A stretch of 64,000 bases of DNA from Gracilariopsis chorda. Taxonomy: Eukaryota; Rhodophyta; Florideophyceae; Gracilariales; Gracilariaceae. Below are positions 1-12,198 of the stretch, piece after piece. The stretch covers positions 248,001 to 312,000 of the forward strand of contig NBIV01000040.1 in the NCBI GenBank assembly GCA_003194525.1, given 5' to 3'. The notes beneath the pieces were generated by a model that saw only the letters and a program-made list of their open reading frames with translations, ran no database searches and was not told the origin of the DNA. Both the position numbers and the translations under genes were made by a program. Within the stretch, counting starts at the first letter, position 1. Each line of letters opens with the position of its first letter.

Positions 1-838
1 CATAGCGTTTATCCTTTCCAGGAACGTAAACAGAATACATCCAGAGTTCCTCAGCCAGTAATGAACTGCGAACTTTGCCGTCTTCATCAAGGAGCTCAGG
101 ATGGCCGCCGAACTGATGTCTCGCTGCCTCATTATGCGCATCTCGAACAACTTTAGAGCTACATACAGAGGCGGCGCGAAGAACAGGGTCAAAAGGCTTC
201 AGAAAGCTCTTCAAGGTTCTGATATCATCACCAATATCGTACGATTGACTAAAAAACTCCTCTTGTGAGTTGTTGCTTGTAAGAAATGTATCATCCTCTA
301 TTTCTGGAATGTTCATTAGTGCCATCATAAGAGCATGCGTTGCGGAAGCATTGTCCATAGCATGTCCACAGACAAGAATGTCTTCGGCACCCGCATTTGC
401 AGAATCATCTTCCATGCTCGTGTTATTAACAATTGGTTCATTTCTTGGATTCCAGCGAGTGCTCTTCCCTCGGTACGGAGACCATTTGTAAAGCAAGATG
501 TACGCCTGCGTCAAGTATTCACGGTCTTCAACTAAGCTGTAAAGCTGGCGAACGCAGAGACCTTTCACTCCTGCATTTCGCAGGACGTTCGTGAGATTCG
601 GCCCGTTTGTACGCAGAAGCAACCACCCGGTTTTACGCATGGCTCCTTGCTCAGAGAGAATTTGCCGGGCCTCGATCCTGTCAGCCTCAGTGGCTTCGCG
701 CGATGACTCTGAAGATCTTGTGCCATCTGGGGTAGTTACCAACGGTGTTGCAGCAGATGATGAGGGTTTGGGGGGGTAAGGCGACTGGCTTTCAAAGTCC
801 GATTGACCGTTTTCTTCGTCAGGGCGAGAGGGAGGCAT
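1..838 (-). CDS. UCH-family (UCH37/BAP1-like) protein, catalytically substituted; C-terminus outside window
   Basis: The minus-strand frame is open from ATG at 838-836 to the window edge, giving 279 visible codons. Residues about 1-60 are Ser/Pro/Glu-rich and disordered. From about residue 67 the sequence follows the ubiquitin C-terminal hydrolase fold of UCH37/UCHL5: GWLLLRTN, then a VKGLCVRQLYSL segment, then YILLYKWSP. The active-site helix reads DNASATHAL at 162-170. In UCH enzymes this segment is N-A-C-A-T-Q, so the nucleophile Cys is Ser165 (codon TCC at 346-344). The oxyanion-hole Gln, six residues earlier, is His159. The catalytic His six residues before YVP aligns with Met267. The downstream Asp lies outside the window. 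Family membership is well supported by the collinear motifs. Loss of hydrolase activity is an inference. The same frame stays open upstream of 838 without an ATG, so a 5' exon is possible. Confidence 0.72.
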   Translation of the reverse strand, partial: MPPSRPDEENGQSDFESQSPYPPKPSSSAATPLVTTPDGTRSSESSREATEADRIEARQILSEQGAMRKTGWLLLRTNGPNLTNVLRNAGVKGLCVRQLYSLVEDREYLTQAYILLYKWSPYRGKSTRWNPRNEPIVNNTSMEDDSANAGAEDILVCGHAMDNASATHALMMALMNIPEIEDDTFLTSNNSQEEFFSQSYDIGDDIRTLKSFLKPFDPVLRAASVCSSKVVRDAHNEAARHQFGGHPELLDEDGKVRSSLLAEELWMYSVYVPGKDKRY

Positions 839-1378
839 GGCTCGCAGTTTCGTGTAGTACTGAGGACTAGTGTCGAGTTCAGCTCGGTTCTTGACCAGAG
901 CAGTGGAAAGATAGGAATGCTCACCAGTCGTGGCAACTTGAAGAACGAAGAACAGACACTCCCGCGGTCACGTCATTCGTATCGGAAAGCAGCCATATGT
1001 TCCTGCTGCTACCAGGCTATAAGTTAACCTAATAGGCTGTCCATGTATTTGCAGAGTGCCGTAGTTGGACGAACACGTTGATCGCAAAGCTGAACTCATA
1101 TGACTCCGCCAGGAGTGCCCAGGCCGCGATTCTGCTTCGGAGTTCGAAGCTCGGACTCAAACTCCCAAAAATTATGCAAAAAATACACACCTGTTCTACT
1201 AGATTCTGTGCGCGCAGCGAACTTCGCCGTTTGGTGTTCAAGGGCCGCACAGCCTTTGACGCGGATTTTCACATCATAGCCAGCGCTAGCTACATCGCGT
1301 CACCGTCACGATCTTCATAGGACTCAAACCAAGCCGGTTGATCGGAGCTCTCTGCTTCGTCTCTGTTAAGTTTTGACG
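839..1378. promoter_or_regulatory. Divergent intergenic region between the UCH-like gene and MECR
   Basis: This is 540 bp between two head-to-head genes, so it must hold both 5' flanks. No clear TATA box or other recognisable element was seen. A frame continuous with the UCH-like gene remains open to about 965 but has no ATG. Confidence 0.4.
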
Positions 1379-2511
1379 ATGTACTCGATACGCGCCCTCC
1401 CGAGACAAACCCGGCAGATTCGCACTCTTGCAACTGCGTACACATACACATCTCCAGGAGCTCCCACTGCAGTCCTTTCTCGAGAGCAGCGACAAGTTCC
1501 TCAACCGTCCGATAGCGATCTTAGCCTTAAATGGCTTGCTGCGGGAGTTGACCCCGTGGATCTTGCCACTTTGTCAGGTAGTCCATCAGCGGCTGCGTAT
1601 GCACCTACCGCCTTACCAGCCGTACCTGGAAATGAAGGCGTTGCGCGCGTTACTGCTGCTGGTGCTGAGGTGAACGGAATATCTGAGGGAGATCTTGTCA
1701 TTCCTATCAAGGTATGTCATGTACCAATTTGAATGAATTTCTAGCGAATGCATTTCTTACACACGAACACATCTAACACTCTTGTGCGCAGACATCCTTG
1801 GGTACTTGGTGTGAATCCTCCGTAATCGACCACTCGCACGTTATCCCTGTGCCGAAAAGCATCCGCCTAGAACTTGCCGCCACACTCTCCGCCTCTCCGT
1901 TCACAGCTTATCGAATTTTACGCGATTTTGTAACTCTATCACCTGGGGATGTCATTCTACAAAACGCCGGCTCTACCCCAGTTGGAACTGCCATTGTGCA
2001 GCTGGCCAAAGCAATGGGCGTACAAACTATTTCTCTGGTCAATACATCTTCAGCAGACTATGCGCCCACCGTCGAACGATTGAAACTCATGGGCGGCGAC
2101 GTTGTCATTGGAGAGCCCTATGTATCGACTCATGGCTTCCAACAGGTCCTTTCCGACATGCCCAAGCCGTCTCTCATCATCAATGGTGGTGATGAGGCAT
2201 CTTGTGCGACTCTTGCAGCTTTGGCACCTGAAGGCTCTACCGTTGTAACCTACTGCCCAGGCGTCGTGGACACCGCTGCACTGACCAGCAAGAGCTGCAA
2301 GCCCACAACGTTCTCTCTACCAGATTGGCTTGAACAGACCGATCGCGCGCAGGTTCAAAATATGGTCATCGACCTTACAAATATGATCGAATCGGGACAG
2401 CTCACCGCCTGGCTGCAACGTGTGAAGTTTGACCAGCTGCCTGCAGCTATCCAGCAAGGCGGTATGGTCAATAGAAAGCTGGTAGCTGTGATGGATGCCC
2501 AATCTTCGTAG
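1379..2511 (+). CDS. MECR: Trans-2-enoyl-CoA/ACP reductase, mitochondrial type (MDR superfamily)
   Basis: Two exons, 1379-1711 and 1792-2511, are joined across an 80-bp GT-AG intron (gtatgt...gcgcag) to give 350 aa. That is close to the 370-380 aa of the family. The enzyme is an NADPH-dependent reductase that carries out the last step of mitochondrial type II fatty-acid synthesis, which feeds lipoate synthesis. The N-terminus is Arg/Ser/Thr-rich, like a mitochondrial presequence. Family hallmarks follow in order: LAAGVDPVDLATLSG, LPAVPGNEGVARV, VIPIK/TSLGTW across the splice, AATLSASPFTAYRIL, QNAGSTPVGTAIVQLAKAMG (Rossmann nucleotide-binding loop) and a C-terminal GQLTAWL. The splice restores the VIP...GTW motif exactly, which confirms it. 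The start is the first ATG of the frame. It is divergent from the UCH-like gene. Confidence 0.9.
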
Positions 2512-3403
2512 AAACTCGTTCGGTGTTGGTACGGACAGTATCTCATATCAATGATTCTTAAATGATGATGACTTCACACGAGTATACTGTAGGCATACTT
2601 CGTCACTGGTAAGCGAGGTTTGGACAGACGGACTTGCGGAGGAGGTCAGTGTATCTTCGTATTTGCATTGTTGATCTGTTCCTCAAGTAAGTTCCTTTCA
2701 CCAGATGTGGCGTACAGCGCTTTTTCTATACTCTGCATATCTCAAATAGACGGTATGGGTTATCAGTCGTCATACTTTGGACAGTGACTTTCGGGTCGCG
2801 CGTGTTTCTCGTAGATACAAGGGTACTTGCTGTGCAAGCACACGAATTTTCTCAGTCGCACAAAGCGCGTTTATACAGTTTCGGTGAAGTATGGGCTAGA
2901 GTTCTTCTGCGTATACCGTTGGTACTCTGCAGGATGTAAGGCTATAATCGACCGCTTTGATTTCTCACGCTGGGACAACAAGGTGGAAGGAGCATTCTCA
3001 AAGGTTTTGACGATATTCTTTGTGGACAGAAGAATCTCAGCAACAGCGGAATCCTTATTCGGGTGCAGCAGGGACAGAGCGCGCAGCATTACTGCTCCGA
3101 GTGTTGTATGACAAGAAGTTCGTAGGCAAGGGTTTATGCAATTGGCACAAGTATTCAGGCTAACAATGACGAGTCATGCAACACATTTACAAGGTACTAT
3201 ATACAATTGGGACTCTTATTCATTACAACGTAGCCATACATTGTGACTTTGCACCAGGTTAGGTACAACGAAACAATTCATGTGCAGGGGCATTCCTCCA
3301 AAAATGTGCGCTTAACTGTTGTCGGAACTTGCACGTGTGATTAAATGCTCATTATTGCAATGCAAGCATATGTTAGTACTTGGGGAGTTAGAGCGTAGAC
3401 AGA
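2512..3403. other. Intergenic, convergent 3' ends of MECR and the kinase
   Basis: About 0.9 kb between two converging genes. No ATG-initiated frame resembles a known protein. Nothing recognisable was seen. Confidence 0.4.
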
Positions 3404-4762
3404 TTACAAAGCTCTCCTGTTTTCACGCTTCTCCCTTCGAAGCTGATCCAGGCTTCCACTTTGGGCACGACGGAAGGAGGGGGTAGAATTAACAGTTGGC
3501 ATGCGATTGTAGTTCTTTGCCGCATGGGCAACTCTGGCCGAGGTGTTTCTGACAAACGGGGTCGGGGAGACGGGTCTCTCGGTGCGATCGCCGTTGGAAA
3601 CCAACCACGGGTGGCGAAGAGCTTCCACAGCTGTGGGGCGGTTGGATGGGCGGTGCTGGAGTAGACTTGCCACGAAGCGCTTCGCGTGAGGAGACACGAG
3701 ATCCCATCTGGCATCAGGGAAAGTAACCACGCCCTTCGAAATGCTCCTGAACACCTGTTCGGGTGTATCTCCACGGAAGGGGAGCATGCCAGACATGGCC
3801 ACGTACATCAAAACGCCACATCCAAAAATATCAACAGGCTTTCCATATTGGGCTCTGGCTACGACTTCCGGGCTGCAGTAGGCCGGAGTGCCGAGAATGC
3901 TCGAGAGGCAGTATTGATCCGAGGCGACACCGTCCACTCGACGAGCGAGGCCAAAGTCAGCGATCTTGACAACTCCATCGGCGGAGAGCAGAATGTTCTC
4001 CGGCTTGATGTCGCGGTGAACAATGTCAGAGGAGTGCAGATAGGCAATGCCGCTGAGGAGCTGTCGGGCAATACGAAGTGTGTTCTTCTCGTTGACACGG
4101 TTCTTGCCACCCGCAAAGAAGTCGAGGAGGGTACCGTTGGTCATGTACTCCATGACGACGTACAAGTGCGAGGATGTTTCGAAGACGTCAAGGGTGCGAA
4201 CAATGTTGGGGTGAGAGACTGAGCGGACAATTTCGGCTTCCCTGTTGACGTATTGGGTGAGCTTGAGCTCCTTTTGCTTTTTGGACATGACTTTGATTGC
4301 AACTTTGTCGCCGGTGTTGCGATCGACACCTTCGTACACAGTGGCGTAGTGACCTTGGCCGATCTTGCCACAAAGCTTGTAGTAGGTGTCAAGCTTGCAG
4401 GAGACGGCCCTCTTGAGGGCGGATGCCCAGAGGTTGAGCAGGGAGACATCATGCTTGAAAACGAGTGTGATGCCAACTTTGGATGTTGTGCGGATGGAGA
4501 CGGTGGCCTTTGGATGGTTGACGGAAACAGCTTGGGCTTCACAAAGTGTGGTGGTGGCAAGCGGTTCACCGCAGTCGTCCTCCTGGGCGTGGATGTAGAG
4601 AATGCCTCTCTCGAGACGGACCAGACGGCGCCGCACTCCGAACAACTTGGACTTGACGCCCAGTGAGGCGATGAGAGTTTCATCATGGGTGTACTTGAGA
4701 ACGGGTTGATGACGCTTGTGGGTGGTGTGTGGTGATGGAATGGGTGAGATCTGGATGACCAT
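3404..4762 (-). CDS. Serine/threonine protein kinase with N-terminal PH-like domain
   Basis: The start is ATG at 4762-4760, giving 452 aa. An upstream continuation of the frame is low-complexity and was not used. Residues about 28-120 have a PH-domain shape: alternating strands and a closing helix with the conserved Trp (LLNLWASALKRAV). The kinase domain spans about 127-395. It has a Gly loop GQGHYATVYEG (135-145), Lys157 in VAIKVM, the catalytic loop HRDIKPEN (249-256), DFG at 269-271 and a GTPAYCSPE activation segment. All catalytic residues are present, so it should be active. The HRDIKPEN and GTPAYCSPE style points to the CAMK/AMPK-like side of the kinome. The PH-like domain suggests phosphoinositide-directed membrane recruitment, which is inference. 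The C-terminal tail of about 60 residues is basic and Ser-rich. Confidence 0.88.
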   Translation of the reverse strand: MVIQISPIPSPHTTHKRHQPVLKYTHDETLIASLGVKSKLFGVRRRLVRLERGILYIHAQEDDCGEPLATTTLCEAQAVSVNHPKATVSIRTTSKVGITLVFKHDVSLLNLWASALKRAVSCKLDTYYKLCGKIGQGHYATVYEGVDRNTGDKVAIKVMSKKQKELKLTQYVNREAEIVRSVSHPNIVRTLDVFETSSHLYVVMEYMTNGTLLDFFAGGKNRVNEKNTLRIARQLLSGIAYLHSSDIVHRDIKPENILLSADGVVKIADFGLARRVDGVASDQYCLSSILGTPAYCSPEVVARAQYGKPVDIFGCGVLMYVAMSGMLPFRGDTPEQVFRSISKGVVTFPDARWDLVSPHAKRFVASLLQHRPSNRPTAVEALRHPWLVSNGDRTERPVSPTPFVRNTSARVAHAAKNYNRMPTVNSTPSFRRAQSGSLDQLRREKRENRRAL

Positions 4763-5046
4763 TGTAGTTTGGGAGGGAGTTACGAGAGTTAGGTGGTAGG
4801 TAGAGAGTGGAGTGTGTAGCTGAGAATGAGCAACGGTAGGCGGAATGTGCACTGAACTGAATACGAAAACAAGGCGGTGGGACACACTGAAAGTGAAATG
4901 GTACCTTGAAGACAGGGGAACAGGGGTGGTACAGGAATGGGTGAGGGGAAGTGGGGATGGTGTGGCAGTGGTGAGGGCCGAGGGGGGGTTGATATAAAGG
5001 GGAGCAGAGAGCACGGCAGCGCGGCACGGGACGACGCAGCAGGTGC

Positions 5047-5063
5047 GGGGGGGGGGGGGGGGG
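5047..5063 (+). repeat. Poly-G tract (17 G)
   Basis: A run of 17 G lies about 290 bp upstream of the kinase start, inside a G-rich strand. It could form a quadruplex, and its length is likely to be unstable. Confidence 0.8.
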
Positions 5064-8000
5064 AGCGCGTGAACGGACAGTGCAAGCGGTGAAAGAAAAT
5101 GAGCGCTCGAGAGAGGAGGGAGAGGTGGGGGTGGGGGGTGTCGGCGGCAATGGCGGCGAGAGTGCGCGCGTGGCACGTGCATTAGCGATTCCGACTGCGC
5201 GAGAGCTCGCTCGCAACGCACACGTTGCACGCCGCGCGCGCGGGCGACGCGCGGCGGCAGAAGCGTGGCCGAATTGCTCCCACGCCGCAGCACACGCCAT
5301 CACTCGTCGCGCCAATCGCAGCGCGCCGCGTTCCGCGCACGCGCGCAGAAATATCAGGTTGGGCGACACACGTCATGTGCGCGTTTGGCGGCGCGAAGCG
5401 CGTGGCGCTGTACAGTTGTACGACGTGGCGGAGTGAAGTGTGCACCACGTCTTACAACAGTACACTAACTTATGTACGTTGCCGCAGCGCGGCGAATGGG
5501 TGGCCACGTGTGGGCGTTCTGCGCGCTGCTCCTCACGGCCGGCGAGCACTTTTTGATGCGGACGGTGGAGAACGGCCTGCGCGGCGGGATGTGTTCCGCC
5601 GCCACGCAAACGCGCTTCGCCGCGTGTCTGGGAATACTGGACGCCGTCTCATTACACTACACTATCTACGTACGTTCTTGGCCGCTGCTCGCGCACCTGT
5701 GCTGCAGCGCTTTCAACCATCGAACGGCGCCTCGTCGCGCCGCCGCGCCAGCCGCCCACCCGCGCGCGCCTCGCGAAATTCAGGTTTTCTTATGTGTTGC
5801 GCAACGAACGGAAAGCTAAACTGCCATTCTACTCAAATACAAACAAAAAATTACGCCCACACGTGCCGCGCACGTGTTGCTCCTTCCTTTTTGAACGGCT
5901 CCCGAGAGCGCGTCTCATAACTTCATATCGACAGCTGCACAGTTTGCCGAGCATCCCATGATCAAAAATCGAAAACTTTCACTCCACAGCCCTCGCGCAG
6001 CCAGCACGCGTGTTTCTCATCATCAAACAAGCTGCCTCCAATTCTCTATTTCTCAACCGAAATTGAGAATTGGATTACAATGCCATTAATACAATACGCC
6101 CGCGTTTTATAGAATGAATGCTCCATGCAGTTTGCCTGTTTTCTACAGCCCACAATGCATCGCACTGCATTTTAATACTTGCACTCTTCCAAATGCTGTC
6201 CGCTATGCTAAAAAGTGTTCAGCACAGCTCATGCATGCATTGCTATCGTTGCACACACGGCTTTGAATACGCTTTCTTTTTTCGTATGCGTAAGGCTAAT
6301 GCTGCATTGTTTATATACAACGTAAGCTATCTTCAACAAATCCTCCTCCGTTCATCGCAGCCCTTCATTTCGGCTCGGCGCTTAATTCATCCTCACCCTT
6401 GGTGACCACCAGCCGCCACGCCGCCAACATCGTTCTCTTCGCCATCATGCGGCACGCTACTAGATTGCTGTATACATCCCGTTCTGTACCTTAATCCAAC
6501 GCTGCATCACACCCAACCCAACTCCTTGTACATTCTTTCACTTGCATTTCTTTTCCTACCCTCCCACCGTAATCTCCCTTTCCTTCTCATCATTCGCGCT
6601 ACCATGCTTCACCCGTGTACCATATACGCGTATCGAACTGTTCATCAGCGTACAGCTCTGTGCAACAGTCACTGTTGCACACCGCTGTCGCTGTTGCACA
6701 CCGCTGTAACGCGTGTTAAATTAGCGCCGAATAGTGAAGTTGCAAACAGGTACAAACTTGCCAACCTCTTTGCATATTCTACACCTCACGCTTTCGCTCT
6801 TTTCCAGCCTTGTTCTACCCTATCTTGTACAGTAGACGTGCATTGCACGCCTATCGAAACGTACAGAGCATCATCATTCCTTCAATGGCAACTAACCCTC
6901 TCTGTACTGTACCATTTTCTGCGGCCAAACCTTGTCTCTCCCTTGTCAATCCACCTTGGCAACTCCATAACGCATGTTTTCATTTCCGCATTGTGTATTT
7001 CACGTTCCTCATGCCTCCACTCCGCTCCTCGCTGCCCCCGCCCATCCAAACCAACCTCACATTCTTTACAGCAACAGCCAAAAAAAAACCCTTCCCCCTT
7101 CTTTTTCCATCCGAAGACGTGCCCACAACTTCCACCCCTTGCCGTCGTTGGAACGCCAAACAACTCCTCTATGAAACTGCAACTCAGAAATCGTTTCCCG
7201 ACGTACGCCCTCAGACAACACTTTCCCATGCATGTATGTAAACAGCGCTCGCAAGAACGCCACCACAACAAGTGCCCTTCCATAGAGCCTCCCCGCGCCA
7301 CGATTCAGCGGACAAACCGCTCTCTCGAGAGCGCTTGAGACGCGCATCTGGTGCGTATTCGTCAAGCAACGCACACACGGCACGTGGACGCTTTTCGGCC
7401 CATACCGGACTGTTTTCCCCTTGGTACTAGTAAAACGCTGTGAGGCAAACAGGGAAAGCGCGTCGATACCCAGTCGCTCCATCGCAACGATGGATGAAGC
7501 CAGCACATGCCAAGGGTACAAACGTAGTGGTGGGTATGTCTTGTGATTTGTGTAGTATACCCTTTGTCGCTTGTGAGGGATGCACGGGAGTCGCTTTTAT
7601 TAAAAGCTTTAATTACCCTTGTGGAGGGAACACAACCTTTGCATGGAGCGGAGGTGAGTCGGGGGCGGTGGTGTATTTCAGGAATGGTTACGAGACTGCT
7701 TGTTTGTGCGGTGTTCAACTCGGCGCTATGTTGTTTGGCCGTGTGTGTGGAGACGTGCCGTTTCGAACGAGCGCAGTGTGGTTTGGTGGTTTGAATGGAT
7801 AACAGCTTTTGAGATTGCACCAGCGGTATGAAAGAAGACGCGGTGTTGACGAGACGTATCTATAAGGTATCTATCGGGCTGCTGTAATAAGGAAGGCCGA
7901 GCATGACAGTTTGGAGAGGTATTTTTAAGAATGTGCGTAATCACGATGCGTATGAAAGTGCCTCTCTCTTCCTCAGAGATGATTGGCTTGTCTTGCGGTG

Positions 8001-8904
8001 TTTGGTGAATTCTGCCGCGCCGCGCCGCACATTTGTCTTGATGAATGTGTGGGGGACGGCGGATGCTTGGTCTTTCATCAAGTTGTTGTAGCCAAAGGGT
8101 ATGATAGGTTTACTACAAGCAGCAGCCTGCTCTTGGCTTTCGATTTTGGTGGTTGGGCGCTTGTCTTGCATCTGGCCCTCAAACTGCAAGCTTTTTTTTT
8201 TTTTTTCCGTTGGCGGGCGTGGCGGCAATTACAGCTGGGGGGGGGGGGGGGCAGACGTAGAGCATGGCGACGGAATTCGTGCGGGGTTGCTGTTCATACG
8301 GGAAGGCGAAAGTTGTGGTGGCTTGGAGCAAGGTAGGTGTTCGTTGTTGTTGTTGCGATTTGATAAAATTGGGTCAACGTCATAGAGCCAGCTTTCCGAA
8401 AACTCGACAGTTGGGAAAAATGACTTATCCTTCGCTGCGGGGGTGAGCAGCCCGGAAGTGGTGACCCCCGCGGTCAGCAAGCATGTTAAGCTCGGCAACT
8501 GGACGCCGACAAAAGCTCGGTAAGCAACGCCAGGCAGGCGCGCTTGCGAAGCATGAAGGTAAGCCATTGTCAACTATCTACCAACAGCACAGCTTTCCGC
8601 CAACGTGTTCGACGACGAGTTGGTGCTGACACAGCACGTACACGTTTGTGACATGGATCGCATGGCATGCGTGTCCAGCAGCGCTACGTGCAAGGCTCTT
8701 ACAGAGAACTTGCGCGTATGTTACTTGGCGAGCAATTACAGCGCGGCGCACAAAGTCAGCGCGCACTGCGAATCGGCAGCGCATTTTGTCAGCGGCGCGC
8801 AAAAAAGTTCTCTCAAAACTGCGTGAACGGTGCATTTGCAGTCTGGCGCACACACTCCGTGAGAAGAACGACTTGCGCATGGTGTGTCGGCCCAGATTCG
8901 CGGT

Positions 8905-9115
8905 CCCTCATTGGACGAGCAGCGGCCCAAGCCGCGCTGAGATATGCCCATGTTGACCAATCGCAACGCCCTCGTCCAATGGCGACGCGCAAACAGCAGC
9001 GCGGCAATGTGAGCCCGCCAACCCTCTTTTTTTTATCCGCCGCTTTTCGTATCTGCACCCTTTTTTGCGCCTTCAACACAGCGAAGATCGCAACCCTCCA
9101 AATCGCTTTATATTC
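8905..9115 (+). promoter_or_regulatory. Candidate GAPDH promoter: three CCAAT/ATTGG boxes and a TATA-like site
   Basis: ATTGG occurs at 8910-8914 and CCAAT at 8957-8961 and 8976-8980. A TATA-like tttatatt follows at 9107-9114. A cluster of three CCAAT-type boxes within 75 bp is typical of strongly expressed eukaryotic promoters. The ATG is about 460 bp further on, so the assignment implies a long leader. Confidence 0.4.
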
Positions 9116-9573
9116 GCGGCTCTACAACGGCCCCGACCTGCATCCCGACCCGACCCTCCGTCGTCGTCCCACAATCAACCCCCACCACCCCTTTTTGTCA
9201 CTTTCGCACACGTTGAACGGTACGTTTGCTGATTTTCCCTGCCCAACGGCGCCACTCTTGCCTCTGCTCCACGGTCGCATCCGATGTGATTCGCGCTCGC
9301 TTTCGCACGCCGCTCTACATCGGTTCAAATCGAGTTGCATCTGAACGTCGCCCTGTCACGTAGTGATTGTAATCCGTGTTGTGAACGGTTGCAATGCCTT
9401 TGAATCCTTTGTTTTCGAAGCGATCTGCATTGCACCCCAGTTTTGAGTGGTGTAATCGCTCGCACACCGCGTTTGCATCTTCTGTTCCTCTGCTTGCTAA
9501 CCGCTCTTCATTCATTAATCATCTTTCTCCCCGATCCACAAATTGCTGTACCTCGCGAAGCCCACTCTTCATT

Positions 9574-10682
<1,109 letters not shown>

Positions 10683-12198
10683 AGTGTTTTTGCGTTTTGG
10701 TTGACGCCAGTACGGGTAGAAGTGGCTGCGTTTGATGTGTGCAGTACATTGCACGTATGCTTGGAGTTGTGTGAGTGTTCGTGTGTGTACTGTCGCAGTT
10801 GGTAGGAAAGCCCGACTGTGTCGAGGTTGCCGTGAATCGTAAATGACGTAGCTGTGTTTGTTCTCCTCTTTTTTTTTAAACGACGAGTTAAAGCTTTCAA
10901 ATTAATTTATTGGAGCGACAGCGTGTTTACCTTTTTGGTTTTTGTGAATTGAAATGAGGGCGCATTTATGGTCGAGCATGGCGGCCGATGCTTTTTTTTG
11001 GAAGGTTTTAGAGTGGCTGACGTGTTGTACGCCGTTTTCCAAAGGGTACGCTTTGCTGGGCAGTTTCCCTTTCGTGCGGCTGCGGGTGCTTCTCTGTCAG
11101 CTACACTTACATTGTCGCCGTTTGGTTCGGACCGGTCACATTTGGTATTTGGAACGAGGTCGGACTGGTATGCGGTGCGTGCACGCGCACTTTTACGACG
11201 TGAAGGGTGTGACCGGGAGGTATGATGTGTTTCCGTCCCTTTGTCCTTGTTCGTGTGAAAATTAGTTCACGTGACGCGTCCCGCTTTTTGCGTGTGCGCA
11301 ATGCGCAAATGATTGTTTGAGGGGGTGTTTTCTTTCGTACTGCGTGCTCTTGTGAGCGATGTGTAAAGCGGCTCGTTCTTTTGGGTTTATTGCGCGGGGA
11401 GGGTGGAGGAAAGTTGAAAAAAGGAGTAATTGTACTCGTTGATGGGGGAGCACACGTATGAGATGTCTGGAGGGGACTGCATTGCATGCGGTTCGGTGGT
11501 TAGAAGGCATTGTTGAGTGTGCGGGAGATGACGATACGAGATTTAATTTGGTGGTGTGGATGGTGGTCTCCTCGAGCAAAGGACGTTCTGTGAGCATCGA
11601 GTTGATGCTAACCGCGGGGGGGGAGTGCTCCGATGACAGCTGATGCGTTTGTGCTCGTCGCCGTGAAACGTGTGCAGGGAAGGTGCGTTTTGATTGGTGC
11701 GACTGGCGGCGGATGATTTGCATGATGACCAATGAAGCGCCGCAACACAACCGTTGCGCGTACGAAGTCGTTTTGCAGAATCGTGGCACGTTGCAGACAC
11801 GCTGTGGACACGTTGTCCAGTAATTTTGCGCCGCTGGACGATGGTCGCTGCTGTGAGAACGATCCATTGTGTGAAGTTCGTGTACCGATAGATTCCCTTG
11901 TAAGCTCTTGCACTTCCTAAACCAATCCGCAGATCGAACTGCCCGGAGCACAAAGGTACACCGGTACCTTTATCCCGCAGTGCGTGCTTCGTGCTCCATT
12001 TTTATTTCGTCATTGCTTTGTCAGTGTTTGCAGCTCGTTTCACCTGGCCTCCCTCCGTCTCCACTATATAAGACGTAAGTTGCTTCGCTCTGTCTCCATC
12101 ATCACTGATCCCTCATAATCCCAACCTGCAACCATATCACACCGTCGCTGGTTCTCTCAGCTTTGTCTTTCTAACTTCTTTTCTCCCTTAAAACCACC
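10683..12198. promoter_or_regulatory. Intergenic region with core promoter of the D-lactate dehydrogenase gene
   Basis: No supported gene lies here. Toward the right are an ATTGG (11693-11697), a CCAAT (11729-11733) and a good TATA box, ctatataag (12064-12072), 127 bp before the ATG at 12199. The leader is pyrimidine-rich and ends in accaccATG, a favourable start context. Confidence 0.55.

Larger units (their letters stand above)
4763..9573. other. Long gene-poor region with homopolymer tracts and GAPDH upstream sequence
   Basis: This 4.8-kb stretch is GC-rich near 5.1-5.9 kb and pyrimidine-rich near 6.4-7.3 kb. The longest open frames lack ATG starts or are low-complexity (Arg/Ala or Ser/Pro/Leu) and match no family I recognise. 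It contains a 17-G run (5047-5063), a 15-T run (about 8192-8206) and a 15-G run (about 8237-8251). The left part contains the kinase 5' flank and the right part the GAPDH promoter. Confidence 0.45.

Noticed and set aside
3404-5293. Longer 629-codon version of the kinase starting near 5,293
   Set aside because: The extra N-terminus is low-complexity (Pro/Ser/His/Leu runs) from the promoter region. The ATG at 4762 begins sequence with normal composition leading into the PH-like domain.
5080-5920. Overlapping Arg/Ala-rich frames of 115-231 codons
   Set aside because: They lie in a GC-rich island where stops are rare, are mutually overlapping on both strands and show no domain.
6526-7338. 270-codon plus-strand frame rich in Ser, Pro, Leu and His
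   Set aside because: It does not start at ATG, has low-complexity pyrimidine-derived composition and resembles no family.
8437-8545. tRNA- or rRNA-like structured segment
   Set aside because: A hairpin is present, but no cloverleaf, no TpsiC-like box in register and no 5S motif could be made. No tRNA was found elsewhere in the window by eye.
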